From Sphingobium sp. EP60837 (lineage in GTDB: Bacteria; Pseudomonadota; Alphaproteobacteria; Sphingomonadales; Sphingomonadaceae), in the NCBI RefSeq assembly GCF_001658005.1, contig NZ_CP015986.1:558001-622000 (forward strand): a stretch of DNA of 64,000 bases, written 5' to 3'. Below the pieces are notes generated by a model. The model was not told where the DNA came from and searched no databases. It saw nothing but the letters and a program-made list of their open reading frames with translations. A program made the translations under genes and the position numbers. Below, piece by piece: positions 11,069-20,938 of the stretch; position 1 is the first letter of the stretch; the number at the start of each line of letters is the position of its first letter.

Positions 11069-11101
11069 CGCGCCAGGCAAAACACTAAGAAACGGGGCCA
11101 T

Positions 11102-11767
11102 ATGCGTCTGCTGATCGTCGAAGATGAACCGAGCCTCGGGCAACAGCTCCGCAATACCTTGGAAGGCGCGGGCTATGCCGTGGACCTCGCAACCGATGGC
11201 GAGGACGGTCATTTCCTGGGCACGACCGAAAGCTATGACGCCGTAGTCCTGGACCTGGGCCTGCCCACCATCGACGGGCTGACCGTGCTGGACCGCTGGC
11301 GCAAGGAAGGCCGGGGCTTTCCCGTCCTCGTGCTGACCGCGCGAGACAGTTGGTCGGACAAGGTGGCGGGCCTGGATGCCGGCGCCGACGATTATCTGGC
11401 GAAGCCGTTCCAGAGCGAGGAGTTGATCGCCCGCCTGCGCGCGCTCATCCGCCGCGCGTCGGGCAACGCTTCGAGCGAACTTACCGCGGGCGACGTGCGG
11501 CTGGATACCCGCTCAGGCAAGGTCACGCTGAAGGGCGAGCCGGTAAAGCTGACCGCTCAGGAATATAAGCTGCTGTCCTACCTGCTCCATCATAAGGGCA
11601 AGGTGGTCAGCCGCACCGAACTGATCGAACATATATATGATCAGGATTTCGATCGCGATTCCAACACGATTGAAGTCTTCGTGACCCGCATCCGCAAGAA
11701 GCTGGGCGCGGATGTCATCACGACGATCCGGGGACTGGGATACAGCCTGGACGAGCCCGGCCGCTGA
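11102..11767 (+). CDS. OmpR-family response regulator (PhoP/FeuP-like)
   Basis: A 221-residue two-domain regulator. The receiver domain has the acidic pair in IVEDEPSLGQQL, the phospho-acceptor Asp in VVLDLGLPTIDG (about residue 51), the conserved Thr/Ser region LVLTARD, and Lys in DDYLAKPFQSEEL. The C-terminal winged helix carries LTAQEYKLLSYLLHHKGKVV, recognition-helix text ending SNTIEVFVTRIRKKLG, and the wing TIRGLGYSL. It likely activates or represses sigma-70 promoters on phosphorylation by the histidine kinase encoded 46 bases downstream. Comparison with PhoP and FeuP rests on the companion kinase and PepSY gene; the signal is not known. Confidence 0.93.
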   Translation: MRLLIVEDEPSLGQQLRNTLEGAGYAVDLATDGEDGHFLGTTESYDAVVLDLGLPTIDGLTVLDRWRKEGRGFPVLVLTARDSWSDKVAGLDAGADDYLAKPFQSEELIARLRALIRRASGNASSELTAGDVRLDTRSGKVTLKGEPVKLTAQEYKLLSYLLHHKGKVVSRTELIEHIYDQDFDRDSNTIEVFVTRIRKKLGADVITTIRGLGYSLDEPGR

Positions 11768-11813
11768 CGACCCGTAATCTCCATTCCACGCGTATGGCTC
11801 TGACATAAGCGCC

Positions 11814-13184
11814 ATGGCAAGCCCGTCCGAATCCACCACTCCTCCCCCAGTTCATTCCACGGGGTCGCTGAGCCGACGCATGATCGGGATTGCGGCGCTG
11901 TGGATCAGCGTCCTGTTGTTAGGCGGAGGGCTGGCGCTCGACCGGGTCTTGTCCGCGGCGATCACGCGCAATTTCGACGATGGCCTCAATTATGTGCTGA
12001 CCGCGATGATCGCGTCGGCGGAAATCGGGCCGGATGGCGAAGTGCTGTTCAATCGCCCGCTAGCCGATCAACGCTTCCTGGAACCCAATAGCGGGCTTTA
12101 TTATCAGATCAGCGCCAAGGGGCATGAGGATTGGCGATCGCGATCCTTGTGGGACCGTGCGCTGCGCGTTCTGCCCGAACATGATGACCGCACTTTTCAC
12201 GCCTATGACAGCAAGCAGTTTCCCGGCGAAGACCTGCGCATCATGGAGCGGACGATCGTCCTGCCGGGCTCCAACACGCGATGGATGTTCATGGTCGCCG
12301 CCGCTCGCGCAGGGCTGGATGACCAGATCAGAGCCCTGCGATCGACACTGACGCAAAGCTTCGCGCTGCTCGCGCTGGGGCTGATCGTGCTGACGACGCT
12401 GCAGACCCTCTATGGGCTGCGGCCGTTGCGCCGTGTGCGGAAGGAAATCGTGCGCATGCGCACCGGGGAAAAGAGCCGCGTCACCGAACCCATGCCCGCC
12501 GAAGTGCTTCCCATGGTCGAGGAATTGAACGCGCTCCTCGCCCATAATGAGCGCCAGGCTGAAGAAGCGCGGACCCATGCAGGCAATCTGGCCCACGCGC
12601 TCAAGACGCCGCTGACGGTCATCATGAATGCCGCGACAGCGCAGGCGGCTGACCTTGGCGAAACGGTCATCCGTGAAGCCACGACGATGCGCCGGCAGGT
12701 CGATCACCATCTCGCCCGCGCCCGCGCGGTCGGGCGGCGTGGCGCGGCGCAGAGCCGGGCCGAGGTCTGGGGCAGCCTTCAGGCTGTCGAGCGCGCGGTG
12801 CAACGCCTTTACCCCGAGACCCGCATCGACATGGATGGCGACAAGGAGGCCACGGTCCGCGTAGAGCGGCAGGACCTTGACGAGATGCTCGGCAACCTCA
12901 TCGAAAATGCTGCGAAATATGGCGGCGGCAGCGTGTTCGCGACGGTCAGCCGCGTTAGCGCGATGGTGGAAATTGTGGTGGAGGATGACGGCATGGGCAT
13001 CCCCCCAGAGGAACGCACGCGCATTTTCGACCGGGGCGTCCGGCTTGACTCGGGGAAGCCCGGCACCGGCCTTGGCCTTGCGATCGTCCGTGATGTCGCG
13101 GAAATCTATGGTGGCTCGGTCGGGATGGAGGAAAGTGAAGATCTGGGCGGTCTGCTGGTGCGGCTTCGCCTTCCCGCCGCCTGA
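11814..13184 (+). CDS. Sensor histidine kinase (PhoQ/FeuQ-like)
   Basis: A membrane kinase of 456 residues. The first membrane segment (about residues 24-44) is followed by a periplasmic domain of roughly 130 residues and a second segment (about 180-200), then HAMP-like sequence and a kinase core. The H box reads NLAHALKTPLTVIMNA, with the phospho-acceptor His and the HxxKTP form seen in PhoQ and FeuQ. The N box is LIENAAKYGGG, the G1 box DDGMGIPPEER and the G2 box GTGLGLAIVRDV. The start ATG at 11814 has poor ribosome-binding sequence. Its stop overlaps the start of the DUF454 gene (TGATG), so all three genes may be one transcript. Confidence 0.92.
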   Translation: MASPSESTTPPPVHSTGSLSRRMIGIAALWISVLLLGGGLALDRVLSAAITRNFDDGLNYVLTAMIASAEIGPDGEVLFNRPLADQRFLEPNSGLYYQISAKGHEDWRSRSLWDRALRVLPEHDDRTFHAYDSKQFPGEDLRIMERTIVLPGSNTRWMFMVAAARAGLDDQIRALRSTLTQSFALLALGLIVLTTLQTLYGLRPLRRVRKEIVRMRTGEKSRVTEPMPAEVLPMVEELNALLAHNERQAEEARTHAGNLAHALKTPLTVIMNAATAQAADLGETVIREATTMRRQVDHHLARARAVGRRGAAQSRAEVWGSLQAVERAVQRLYPETRIDMDGDKEATVRVERQDLDEMLGNLIENAAKYGGGSVFATVSRVSAMVEIVVEDDGMGIPPEERTRIFDRGVRLDSGKPGTGLGLAIVRDVAEIYGGSVGMEESEDLGGLLVRLRLPAA

Positions 13185-13537
13185 TGCGGCAGGCGCTCTA
13201 TCTAACGGGTGGGTTTGTCGCGCTGGCGCTTGGCGCGCTGGGCATCTTCCTGCCGCTGCTGCCCACGGTGCCCTTCATGATATTGGCCGCGTTTTTCTTC
13301 GCTCGATCAAGTCCGGCGCTGGAAGCAAGGCTTCTCGATCACCAGCATTTTGGACCGCATATCCGGCGGTGGCGCGAGCGCGGAGCCATCAGCCGCCGGG
13401 GTAAGCGCGCGGCCCTCGCGGCCTTCGCCTTCAGCGCACTGCTGGCGCTATTCCTGGCGCCCTTCCCGTGGTTCCTGGCTCCGCTGACTGCCGCGCTGAT
13501 CGGCGGCACATGGATTTGGACACGGCCGGAAGCGTGA
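13184..13537 (+). CDS. YbaN/DUF454 family inner membrane protein
   Basis: A 117-residue protein. Its N-terminal membrane segment ends with the diagnostic GIFLPLLPTVPFMILAAFFF, followed by FARSSPALEARLLDHQHFGP and a basic loop with HIRRWRERGAISRRGK. A second hydrophobic pair closes the protein. This matches the DUF454 family throughout. The function is unknown. In some bacteria relatives sit near haem uptake genes, but no such genes are adjacent here. Its ATG shares a base with the stop of the sensor kinase gene, implying translational coupling with the regulatory pair. Confidence 0.88.
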   Translation: MRQALYLTGGFVALALGALGIFLPLLPTVPFMILAAFFFARSSPALEARLLDHQHFGPHIRRWRERGAISRRGKRAALAAFAFSALLALFLAPFPWFLAPLTAALIGGTWIWTRPEA

Positions 13538-13622
13538 GGATGCGGAGCCATACAACCCGCCATCATGCTGACCTTTCAGCGAATCCGCCACATCGCAGTC
13601 TGATTGGCTCGAGCCCTATCGG

Positions 13623-14516
13623 TCAGAGGCTTCCCATGTTAGCGAGAGAAACTTTTTCCAGCCGTCCCTCAGCCGCGGAGAAAGCGGCGGGCCCCTCGAA
13701 CTCCGGCACTGTGCAGATGTAGAGCGTGCCCCCATTCGTGCCGCCGATGGCGCAGGCCAGGGCACGGCGGCCTTTGGCGAGAGACACGCAATGCGTCACA
13801 TCGCCACTAGGCGCTATGCGGATGACGCCGAGACCGGAGTGCACCACCCCGTCGCTATACGCCACAGGGCTCGCGCTCCATACCGCGCCGTGATTGTCCA
13901 GGCAGATGCCGTCCGGTATTCCCCCTTGAGGCAGTGCGCCGAACAACCGGCGGTTGGACAGCGCGCCACTGTCCGGATCGATGTCGAAGCATGTGATCCG
14001 CATCGCGGTGGATTCCGCCACATAGAGCGTGCGCCCGTCCGGACTGATCGCCATACCGTTGGGCGACATCATATCTGATGCCGCGATCTTAGTGGCGCCG
14101 TCAGGCTGAACCAGGATTATGTCGGTCGGATCGGGCATGCCGTGGGCCTCATTGGTCCAGATGTCGAAGCCCGGCTGGCTGACATAGGCACGGCCCCCAT
14201 GGACGACCATGTCGTTGAGAACGAAACGGCAGAGACCGGTCAGATCCGCATATTCTGTCGCACCTTGAGGTCCGATGCGCAGTAGCTTGCGCTGCTTCGA
14301 CAGAACGGCCAGCAGGTCGCCGTTCGCGAGAAAGCCGAGGCCACCGACGAAATCATCTGGCTCTTCATGAACGATTTCCGCCTGATCATTCATGCCCAGT
14401 CGATATATCCGGCCCGCCGTGATGTCCGAGAAGGTGAGCGCACCATCATGCCAGCGTGGACATTCCGGCAGGTTCAGCCCTTCGACGATTACCGTGGGTT
14501 CCGATAACAGGATCAT
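13623..14516 (-). CDS. SMP-30/gluconolactonase/LRE family lactonase
   Basis: A 297-residue six-bladed beta-propeller protein of the SMP-30 family, hydrolases of sugar lactones and related esters. Metal-site residues are recognisable: Glu in GLNLPECPRWHDGALTFSDI, Asn in RFVLNDMVVHGGRAYV, Asn in SPNGMAISPDGRTLYVAES, and Asp in GGIPDGICLDNHGAVW. The ATG at 14516 has AGGAGAGG at usable spacing and starts next to the first blade, so the ATG 12 codons upstream is less likely. No sugar pathway genes are adjacent, so the substrate is unknown. It could be a general lactonase or an esterase. Confidence 0.86.
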   Translation of the reverse strand: MILLSEPTVIVEGLNLPECPRWHDGALTFSDITAGRIYRLGMNDQAEIVHEEPDDFVGGLGFLANGDLLAVLSKQRKLLRIGPQGATEYADLTGLCRFVLNDMVVHGGRAYVSQPGFDIWTNEAHGMPDPTDIILVQPDGATKIAASDMMSPNGMAISPDGRTLYVAESTAMRITCFDIDPDSGALSNRRLFGALPQGGIPDGICLDNHGAVWSASPVAYSDGVVHSGLGVIRIAPSGDVTHCVSLAKGRRALACAIGGTNGGTLYICTVPEFEGPAAFSAAEGRLEKVSLANMGSL

Positions 14517-14612
14517 GCCGCCACCCTCTCCTTCGGGATGGCGCCTGTTCATCCGGCGACTATCCGCTCATGACGAACGGCTAACCCACTGGCCGGATCG
14601 TGACAATAAGCC

Positions 14613-15836
14613 TCAGTTCATCGCCAGGATCATATTCCGGACCTGCGGAAAGACTTCCTTTTCCCATTTGCTGCCGGAAAAGACGCCATAATGGCCAGCG
14701 CCGATCTGCAGATGGTGGCGCTTGAGATGCGGCCGCAATCCGGTGCACAGCGCATGCGCGGCAGCCGTCTGGCCCACCGCGCAAATGTCATCCTTCTCGC
14801 CTTCCACGGTCAACAGCGCAGTCTTGCGGATCGCGCCCGGATTGACCAGCCGGTCACGATGCTTCAGCTCGCCTTTCGCCAGCAGGGTCCGCTGAAACAC
14901 ACGGTCCACGGTCTCCAGGTAAAATTCCGCAGCCATGTCGAGGACCGCGAAATATTCCTGGTAAAAGCTTTTGATCCTGGCCGCCTCCGCGTCGTTGCCG
15001 TCGGCGAGCAGTTGATACAGCTCACGATGCTGAGCCCCATGGCGTTCCAGATTCATCGACATGAAGGCCGACAGTTGCAGGAAGCCAGGATAGACTTTCC
15101 GCCCCGCGCCGGGATAGCGCAGCGGGACCCTGGTGATCAGATGTTTTTCGAACCAGTCAAGCGGCCGCTCGTTGGACAACTCGTTAACGATCGTGGGCGC
15201 GGCTCGCGGATCGATAGGACCGCCCATCAGCGTCATTGATCGCGGCGTCGCCGCGTCGCCATCCTCGGCCATGAGGGCCACGGCCGCGAAGGCCGGCACG
15301 CAAGGCTGGCAGACCGACAGCATATGTGCGCCCGGCCCCATTTCCTGAAAGAAGGTGATCACATAATCGACATAGTCGTCAAATCCGAACACTCCGGCTG
15401 ACGTTGGGACATCGCGCGCATTCTTCCAGTCGGTTATATAGACGTCATGGTCGCGCAGTAGCGTACGCACCGTGCTGCGCAGCAAGGTGGCGAAATGACC
15501 GGACATGGGCGCGACGAGCAGGACGCGCGGCTGCTCCGTTTCGACTTCGTCCTTCACGAAATGAAGCAGATTGCCAAAAGGCAGGTCGAGCAGCACTTCT
15601 TCCCGCACCGCAACAATGGCGTTGCCGCTGCGGACTTGGTCGATACCGTAGGCGGGCCGCTTGTGGGTCAGCCTGGCGCCCTGGAACACATCCATCAGCG
15701 CGAACATGCGCCGGGGCATGGGAAGGTCCGCCATGGGTCCCAATTTGTCCCGGAGCCCCAAAGCTAGCTCTGCACCGAAGCGGGCCGGAGCCAGCATATC
15801 TTCCAGAGCTTGATAACCGTTATACAGCATCATCAT
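14613..15836 (-). CDS. phaZ: Intracellular polyhydroxyalkanoate depolymerase
   Basis: Mobilises stored poly-3-hydroxybutyrate granules in the cytoplasm. The roughly 407-residue alpha/beta hydrolase has a Cys nucleophile in place of Ser in its lipase-like box (MLSVCQPCVPAFAAV), the hallmark of intracellular PHB depolymerases. Other conserved blocks are VLLVAPMSGHFATLLRSTV (oxyanion region), DVYITDWKNARDVP, and HLQIGAGHYGVFSGSKW with the catalytic His. Three consecutive ATGs (15836, 15833, 15830) precede LYNGYQ; the exact one cannot be decided. No signal peptide is visible. The divergent upstream gene is a glutathione transferase. Confidence 0.9.
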   Translation of the reverse strand: MMMLYNGYQALEDMLAPARFGAELALGLRDKLGPMADLPMPRRMFALMDVFQGARLTHKRPAYGIDQVRSGNAIVAVREEVLLDLPFGNLLHFVKDEVETEQPRVLLVAPMSGHFATLLRSTVRTLLRDHDVYITDWKNARDVPTSAGVFGFDDYVDYVITFFQEMGPGAHMLSVCQPCVPAFAAVALMAEDGDAATPRSMTLMGGPIDPRAAPTIVNELSNERPLDWFEKHLITRVPLRYPGAGRKVYPGFLQLSAFMSMNLERHGAQHRELYQLLADGNDAEAARIKSFYQEYFAVLDMAAEFYLETVDRVFQRTLLAKGELKHRDRLVNPGAIRKTALLTVEGEKDDICAVGQTAAAHALCTGLRPHLKRHHLQIGAGHYGVFSGSKWEKEVFPQVRNMILAMN

Positions 15837-15961
15837 AATATGAATGGTGCCCCAAAATGTTCCCCCGGCCGATTCGGCCTCTATCGTTCGTTTATACCGC
15901 TTTTGCGTATTGCACCGCATCAATGTTTGATGGAAGATAAGTTTAAAGTGGGAGGATCGTC

Positions 15962-16618
15962 ATGGCCGCTGCGGAATTGACCATATCGAGCAAGATATAT
16001 TCTTCATGGTCGCTCAGAGGTTGGCTGCTATGTCGGCTCGCGGGGCTGCGCGTCGTGGAAAAGATGGTCTCGCTGGAAAATATGGAGAACCGCGCGGAGC
16101 TTCTGCTGCTGACCCCGTCAGTGCTGGTGCCCCGCCTGACGCATGAGGGAGCGAGCGTTTGGGACACGCTGGCGATCGCGGAATATCTTCATGAACTTTA
16201 TCCCAATGTGGGCATGTATCCCCAGGATCGCATAGCGCGCGCCCATTGCCGGTCCGTGTCGGGGGAGATTCACTCCGGTTTCGCCAATTTGCGGTCTGCG
16301 CTGCCCATGAACCTGAAGGTGCGTCATGACAAATTCCCGATCTTTTCGGGCGCCAAGCCGGACATTGAACGGGTCGAGGCGATCTGGACCGAATGTCTTG
16401 GCACCTATGGCGGCCCCTGGCTGTTCGGCGACAGCCCGACCGTCGCCGATGCGATGTTCGCGCCAGTTGCGCAGCGTTTCCTGACCTACGCAGTGCCGCT
16501 GTCTCAAAAGGCCGCCGCTTATTGCAATACGATCAACAGTTGGGACCTGATGCGCGAATGGATCGATGAGGCGCGCAAAGAGCCTGACGAGGTAGAGGAA
16601 CTCGACATAGAGTTCTAA
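15962..16618 (+). CDS. Glutathione S-transferase family protein
   Basis: A 218-residue protein with an N-terminal thioredoxin-like domain and a helical C-terminal domain. SSKIYSSWSLRGWLLCRLAG matches the start of bacterial and zeta-like GSTs, where the SSWSxR motif supplies the catalytic Ser. VPRLTHEGASVWDTLAIAEYL contains the cis-Pro and the Glu/Ser-Asp-like glutathione-binding turn, and FGDSPTVADAMFAPV is the N-capping box. GGAGG lies nine bases before the ATG at 15962. The substrate is unknown. It is divergent from phaZ, with about 125 bases shared between the two starts. Confidence 0.88.
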   Translation: MAAAELTISSKIYSSWSLRGWLLCRLAGLRVVEKMVSLENMENRAELLLLTPSVLVPRLTHEGASVWDTLAIAEYLHELYPNVGMYPQDRIARAHCRSVSGEIHSGFANLRSALPMNLKVRHDKFPIFSGAKPDIERVEAIWTECLGTYGGPWLFGDSPTVADAMFAPVAQRFLTYAVPLSQKAAAYCNTINSWDLMREWIDEARKEPDEVEELDIEF

Positions 16619-16634
16619 AATCAGCTGCCGCCGC

Positions 16635-17336
16635 TCAAGCGTGTAACTGACTCAGCCAACTGCCGATCACGGCCCGGCCCGCCGCAACCGCGCCCGGCCC
16701 ATGCTCATCATGGTCACGCCGCAGGGCGACACCGCATTGCTGCGCAATGTCCAGGTCGGCCCAGAAATGGGTCAGCCAATCCTCAAAGCGCGGGTCCTCG
16801 CCCATCTCAGCATGGAATTGCAGCGCCAGCAGGTTGCGGCCCCGCCGAAACGCCTGATGTTCATAGGCCGATGTGGACGCCAATAACTCAACGCCACGAG
16901 GCAGTTCGAACGTATCGCTGTGCCAGTGCAGCACGGGCACGCCCTGCAGATGCCGAAGCGGGGAATCGGCCCCAGCGTCGTTCAGTGTGACCGGCGCGAA
17001 GCCCAGTTCCATGGCCTCGCCCGGATATACCCGAGCCCCCAGCGCCGCCGCGATCATCTGACTGCCCAGGCACACGCCCAGCGTGGGCAAGTCCTGCTCC
17101 AGCCGCGCGGCGAGCTTTTCGATCTGCACGGGAATCCAGGGATGGATGTCATGTTCATAGACGCCCATCGGCCCGCCCATCATGATCAGTAGATCAGGCG
17201 TGCACAGATCGACATGGTCAAATTCCGGGCTCGCCACATCGATCCGCTCGATCTCATAGCCGGCGGCCTCGATCGGCTGGAGAAACCCCGCCGCTCCCTC
17301 TCGCGGCACATGTCGGACAATCAATGCTTTTTTCAT
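16635..17336 (-). CDS. Class I glutamine amidotransferase family protein
   Basis: A stand-alone amidotransferase domain of 233 residues, related to the GMP synthase glutaminase domain. The triad is visible: Cys in LPTLGVCLGSQMIAAALG (about residue 89), His in LLALQFHAEMGEDPRFEDW (about residue 175) and Glu two residues later. MMGGPMGVYEHDIHPWI forms the oxyanion strand. Free-standing relatives include gamma-glutamyl hydrolases such as PuuD and enzymes of unknown role, often annotated only as GMP synthase-like. No synthetase partner is encoded nearby. The start ATG at 17336 has a weak ribosome-binding site but is the only suitable one. Confidence 0.85.
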   Translation of the reverse strand: MKKALIVRHVPREGAAGFLQPIEAAGYEIERIDVASPEFDHVDLCTPDLLIMMGGPMGVYEHDIHPWIPVQIEKLAARLEQDLPTLGVCLGSQMIAAALGARVYPGEAMELGFAPVTLNDAGADSPLRHLQGVPVLHWHSDTFELPRGVELLASTSAYEHQAFRRGRNLLALQFHAEMGEDPRFEDWLTHFWADLDIAQQCGVALRRDHDEHGPGAVAAGRAVIGSWLSQLHA

Positions 17337-17408
17337 TGCTGGGCGCTTGCCTAGCCAATGACGGCCGCAATCGCCACCACAGGCTTTCTTGACGGAGCGA
17401 TAATCCTC

Positions 17409-17666
17409 CTATCGGCTGTCGGCCGCCCTGTTCCGGCGGATGCGCCAGAGCGCCGCAAAACCGATGGCGCCCCAGATGATGTTCAGCACCATCGACGGGA
17501 TCGCTCCATGCCACCAAGTATTGAGGACGAAGAAGCTCGCCCCGAGCGCGTTCATCCACTGGAAGGCGGCGGAATTGCCGGACAGACGGCCCATCGAGAC
17601 CAGGAGATAGGCGCCGAGCACCAGGATCGCGCCGAGCCAACCGACAAGTTCGATGAAGAATGTCAC
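17409..17666 (-). CDS. Small CBU_0592-like membrane protein
   Basis: An 85-residue protein with three hydrophobic segments. It starts with an N-terminal helix and then GAILVLGAYLLVSMGRLSG. The family pattern continues with QWMNALGASFFVLNTWWHG and PSMVLNIIWGAIGFAALWR, ending in a basic tail. This agrees with a widespread family of small inner membrane proteins of unknown function (CBU_0592-like). It follows the amidotransferase start by 72 bases on the same strand; no link in function is evident. Confidence 0.8.
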   Translation of the reverse strand: MTFFIELVGWLGAILVLGAYLLVSMGRLSGNSAAFQWMNALGASFFVLNTWWHGAIPSMVLNIIWGAIGFAALWRIRRNRAADSR

Positions 17667-17803
17667 AACAATCCCCCTCTCCCTTCCTCCCTTGGCAGGT
17701 CTGCCCCGCTTAGGTGATGGACGAGTATCACTCCTGCCCTTGCGGAAACACCCCTCCGCCAGCTTCGCCGGTTCTCCTCCAGTTGCGGACGAGGAACTTG
17801 ACG

Positions 17804-17834
17804 AAAAAAGGCCGCCTCCTGCTGGGAGACGGCC
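17804..17834 (-). terminator. Rho-independent terminator of acnA
   Basis: On the minus strand GGCCGTCTCC pairs with GGAGGCGGCC over ten base pairs (one G-U) around a five-base loop, followed at once by six T. It begins 28 bases after the acnA stop codon. Stem, loop size and T tract are textbook. Confidence 0.92.
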
Positions 17835-17862
17835 CTTCTTCTTACTTTAATCCGTCAGCCGA

Positions 17863-20532
17863 TCAGGCCGCCAGCTTGCGCAGCACATACTGCAAGATTC
17901 CGCCATTCATGAAATATTCCAACTCATTGACGGTATCGATCCGGCAAAGCGCAGTGAAGGTGAAGGTCGAACCGTCGGCCCGCTTGACGAGTACTTCCAC
18001 ATCCTGGCGCGGCTTCAAGCCAGCGACATTCTGGATGGTGAAGCTTTCATCGCCCGTGAAGCCGAACGTGTCTTTGTTCTCGCCATTCTTGAACTGCAGC
18101 GGCAGCACGCCCATGCCGACCAGGTTCGAACGATGGATACGCTCGAAGCTTTCGACGATCACGGCGCGGACGCCGAGCAGGTTGGTGCCCTTCGCCGCCC
18201 AGTCGCGCGACGAACCGGTGCCATATTCCTTGCCGCCGATGACAACCAGCGCGGTGCCGTCCGCCTTGTGCTTCATCGCGGCGTCATAGATCGGCATGAC
18301 TTCGCCTTCATAGCGGGTCATGCCGCCTTCGACGCCGTCCAGCATCAGGTTCTTGATGCGGATGTTGGCGAAGGTGCCGCGCATCATAACTTCGTGATGG
18401 CCACGGCGCGCGCCGTAGCTGTTGAAGTCGGCCTGCGCGACCTGATGCTCGCTCAGCCACTTGCCCGCGGGCGAGGTCGCCTTGATCGAACCGGCCGGCG
18501 AGATGTGGTCGGTCGTGATCGAATCACCGAAGATCGCCAGCGGCTTGGCGTCGAGGATGTCGGTGACGTCCTTCGGGGTCATGGTCAGGCCCTCGAAATA
18601 GGGCGGGTTGGCGACATAGGTCGAACCAGCGCGCCACGCATAGGTGTCGGAGCCCGTGACGTCGATCGCCTGCCAATGCGCGTCGCCCTTATAGACATTG
18701 GCGTAGCGCGCCTGGAACATCTGACGGTCCATACAGCCCGCCATGGTGGTGGCGACTTCATCATTGGTCGGCCAGATGTCCTTCAGATAGACGTCCTGAC
18801 CGTCCTTGCCCTGGCCGATCGGGGTGGTGATGAAGTCCTCGATCACCGTGCCCTTAAGAGCATAAGCAACGACCAGCGGCGGCGAGGCCAGGAAGTTGGC
18901 GCGAACGTCAGGCGACACGCGGCCTTCAAAGTTGCGGTTGCCCGAGATGACGGCGGCCGCGACCAGGCCGTTGTCATTGATCGCCTTGCTAATCGGCTCA
19001 GCCAGCGGACCCGAGTTGCCGATGCAGGTGGTGCAGCCATAGCCGACCAGGTTGAAGCCGATGGCGTCTAGGTGCGACTGAAGCCCAGCCTTTACGAGAT
19101 AGTCGGTGACGACCTGCGAACCCGGCGCCAGCGAGGTCTTGACCCAGGGCTTGGGCTTCAGGCCCAGCTCGTTCGCCTTCTTGGCGACGAGGCCGGCGGC
19201 GACCAGAACGCCGGGGTTCGACGTGTTGGTGCAGCTGGTGATCGCGGCGATGGTGACGTCGCCGTCGCCAATGTCGAAATCCTTGCCTTCGACCGGAACG
19301 CGCTGCTGCGCCTTCTTGTAAACCTTTTCCATGTCCGCGTTGAACACGTCATCGACTTCCGGCAGCGCGACGCGGTCCTGCGGACGCTTCGGCCCTGCAA
19401 GGCTGGGGACGACGGTGGAAAGGTCCAGTTCCAGCGTGTCAGTGAAGACCGGCTCGACGGCGGGGTCGATCCAGAAGCCCTGCTCCTTGGCATAGGCTTC
19501 GACCAGCGCGATATTTTCGTCGGTGCGGCCGGTCAGACGCATATAGTCCAACGTCTTGTCGTCGATGCCGAAGAAGCCGCAGGTCGCGCCATATTCCGGC
19601 GCCATGTTGGCGAGCGTTGCGCGGTCGGCGAGCGACAGGCTGGCAAGGCCGGGGCCGAAATATTCGACGAAGCGGCCGACCACGCCCCGAGCGCGCAGCA
19701 TTTGCGTGCAGGTGAGGACGAGGTCGGTGGCGGTGACGCCTTCCTTCAACACGCCGGTGAACTTGAAGCCGACGACTTCGGGAATGAGCATGGAGACCGG
19801 CTGGCCCAGCATCGCCGCCTCAGCCTCGATGCCGCCCACGCCCCAGCCCAAAACACCCAGGCCGTTAATCATGGTGGTGTGGCTGTCGGTGCCGACGCAG
19901 GTGTCGGGATAGGCGACGGTCACGCCGTCAGGGCCTTCGCTCGACCAGACGGCTTGCGCGATATTTTCCAGGTTCACCTGATGGCAGATGCCGGTGCCGG
20001 GGGGCACGGCGTAGAAATTGGCAAGGCTCTTGGAGCCCCATTTCAGGAAGTCGTAGCGCTCCATATTGCGCTGATATTCGATTTCCACATTCTGCTCGAA
20101 CGCCTTGGGCGTGCCGAATTCATCAACCATGACCGAGTGGTCGATGACGAGGTGGACGGGGACCTGCGGATTGATCTTGCCGGCGTCAGCACCCAAGGCG
20201 TTCATCGCGTCGCGCATGGCGGCAAGATCGACCACGCAGGGAACGCCGGTGAAGTCCTGAAGCAGCACGCGGGCGGGACGATACTGGATCTCGCGCTCGG
20301 CCTTGCCCTTGTCATTCTGCCATTCGACGATCGCCTTGATGTCGTCGGTGGTGACGGTCACGCCGTCCTCAAAACGGAGCAGGTTTTCCAGCAGCACCTT
20401 CATCGAGAAGGGAAGACGCGAAACGTCGCCCAGCTTGGCGGCGGCCTTCTTCAGCGAATAATAGGCAATGTCCTTGCCCCCGACCGTCAAAGTGTCGCGC
20501 GTGCCGAGTGTATCCTGTCCGATGGCGGTCAT
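17863..20532 (-). CDS. acnA: Aconitate hydratase A
   Basis: TCA-cycle enzyme isomerising citrate to isocitrate, with a [4Fe-4S] cluster in the active site. The 889-residue length and opening [15 protein letters not shown] fit AcnA/IRP1-type aconitases. Cluster cysteines occur in [19 protein letters not shown] and in [15 protein letters not shown]. Substrate-binding segments include [20 protein letters not shown] and [20 protein letters not shown]. The ATG at 20532 is preferred; an in-frame ATG seven codons upstream overlaps the GAGGAG ribosome-binding sequence. A strong terminator follows. No TCA partner gene is adjacent, so it is probably monocistronic. Confidence 0.97.
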   Translation of the reverse strand: MTAIGQDTLGTRDTLTVGGKDIAYYSLKKAAAKLGDVSRLPFSMKVLLENLLRFEDGVTVTTDDIKAIVEWQNDKGKAEREIQYRPARVLLQDFTGVPCVVDLAAMRDAMNALGADAGKINPQVPVHLVIDHSVMVDEFGTPKAFEQNVEIEYQRNMERYDFLKWGSKSLANFYAVPPGTGICHQVNLENIAQAVWSSEGPDGVTVAYPDTCVGTDSHTTMINGLGVLGWGVGGIEAEAAMLGQPVSMLIPEVVGFKFTGVLKEGVTATDLVLTCTQMLRARGVVGRFVEYFGPGLASLSLADRATLANMAPEYGATCGFFGIDDKTLDYMRLTGRTDENIALVEAYAKEQGFWIDPAVEPVFTDTLELDLSTVVPSLAGPKRPQDRVALPEVDDVFNADMEKVYKKAQQRVPVEGKDFDIGDGDVTIAAITSCTNTSNPGVLVAAGLVAKKANELGLKPKPWVKTSLAPGSQVVTDYLVKAGLQSHLDAIGFNLVGYGCTTCIGNSGPLAEPISKAINDNGLVAAAVISGNRNFEGRVSPDVRANFLASPPLVVAYALKGTVIEDFITTPIGQGKDGQDVYLKDIWPTNDEVATTMAGCMDRQMFQARYANVYKGDAHWQAIDVTGSDTYAWRAGSTYVANPPYFEGLTMTPKDVTDILDAKPLAIFGDSITTDHISPAGSIKATSPAGKWLSEHQVAQADFNSYGARRGHHEVMMRGTFANIRIKNLMLDGVEGGMTRYEGEVMPIYDAAMKHKADGTALVVIGGKEYGTGSSRDWAAKGTNLLGVRAVIVESFERIHRSNLVGMGVLPLQFKNGENKDTFGFTGDESFTIQNVAGLKPRQDVEVLVKRADGSTFTFTALCRIDTVNELEYFMNGGILQYVLRKLAA

Positions 20533-20938
20533 GAGTCGTGCGTCTCCTCGCATTGCTCCGGCCGGGAGCGGGAAGAAAACGACATTCCGCCATATCTTCG
20601 CCGGACAGCGAAAGAAGCAGCCGGCGAGGTGACGGGATGCGCCCCAACCATCGGCCGAAGCGGGTATGTCCCTTGATGCGCGCCGCCATAGCGCCTGCTC
20701 GCCTCAAGTCAAATGCGAAGGCGCGAAATGGGACGTTCCGAGAATCTTTCTTATAGACGCGGTCATGAAGGGCGGGATACATTGAGCCGTGGCCGCGTTC
20801 TGGCAAGACGGAGCGGGCTACCATGAAATCAAGCGGGTCGCACGCTCTGACGTTAGCCGTTGCATCAACTTGGCGTTGAAATTGTTTTCAAATTTTACGC
20901 CCGATGCCCGAGAATATATGTCTGAGGAGGAAGAGACG
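20533..20938. promoter_or_regulatory. Divergent intergenic region between acnA and a small zinc-ribbon gene
   Basis: About 400 bases that must hold the acnA promoter (minus) and the promoter of the gene at 20939 (plus). The plus-strand side turns AT-rich near 20876-20900 and includes the perfect inverted repeat TTGAAA-ttgt-TTTCAA (20876-20891), a possible operator or promoter element. I found no RNA gene here; the reading frames crossing it do not resemble proteins. Confidence 0.5.

Noticed and set aside
18133..20676. Long plus-strand reading frames opposite acnA
   Set aside because: High GC produces long antisense frames; acnA motifs on the minus strand are unambiguous and the plus frames look like no protein.
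20369..20824. Protein gene on the minus strand upstream of acnA
   Set aside because: The frame overlaps the acnA N terminus in another frame and has a composition unlike a protein; treated as intergenic.
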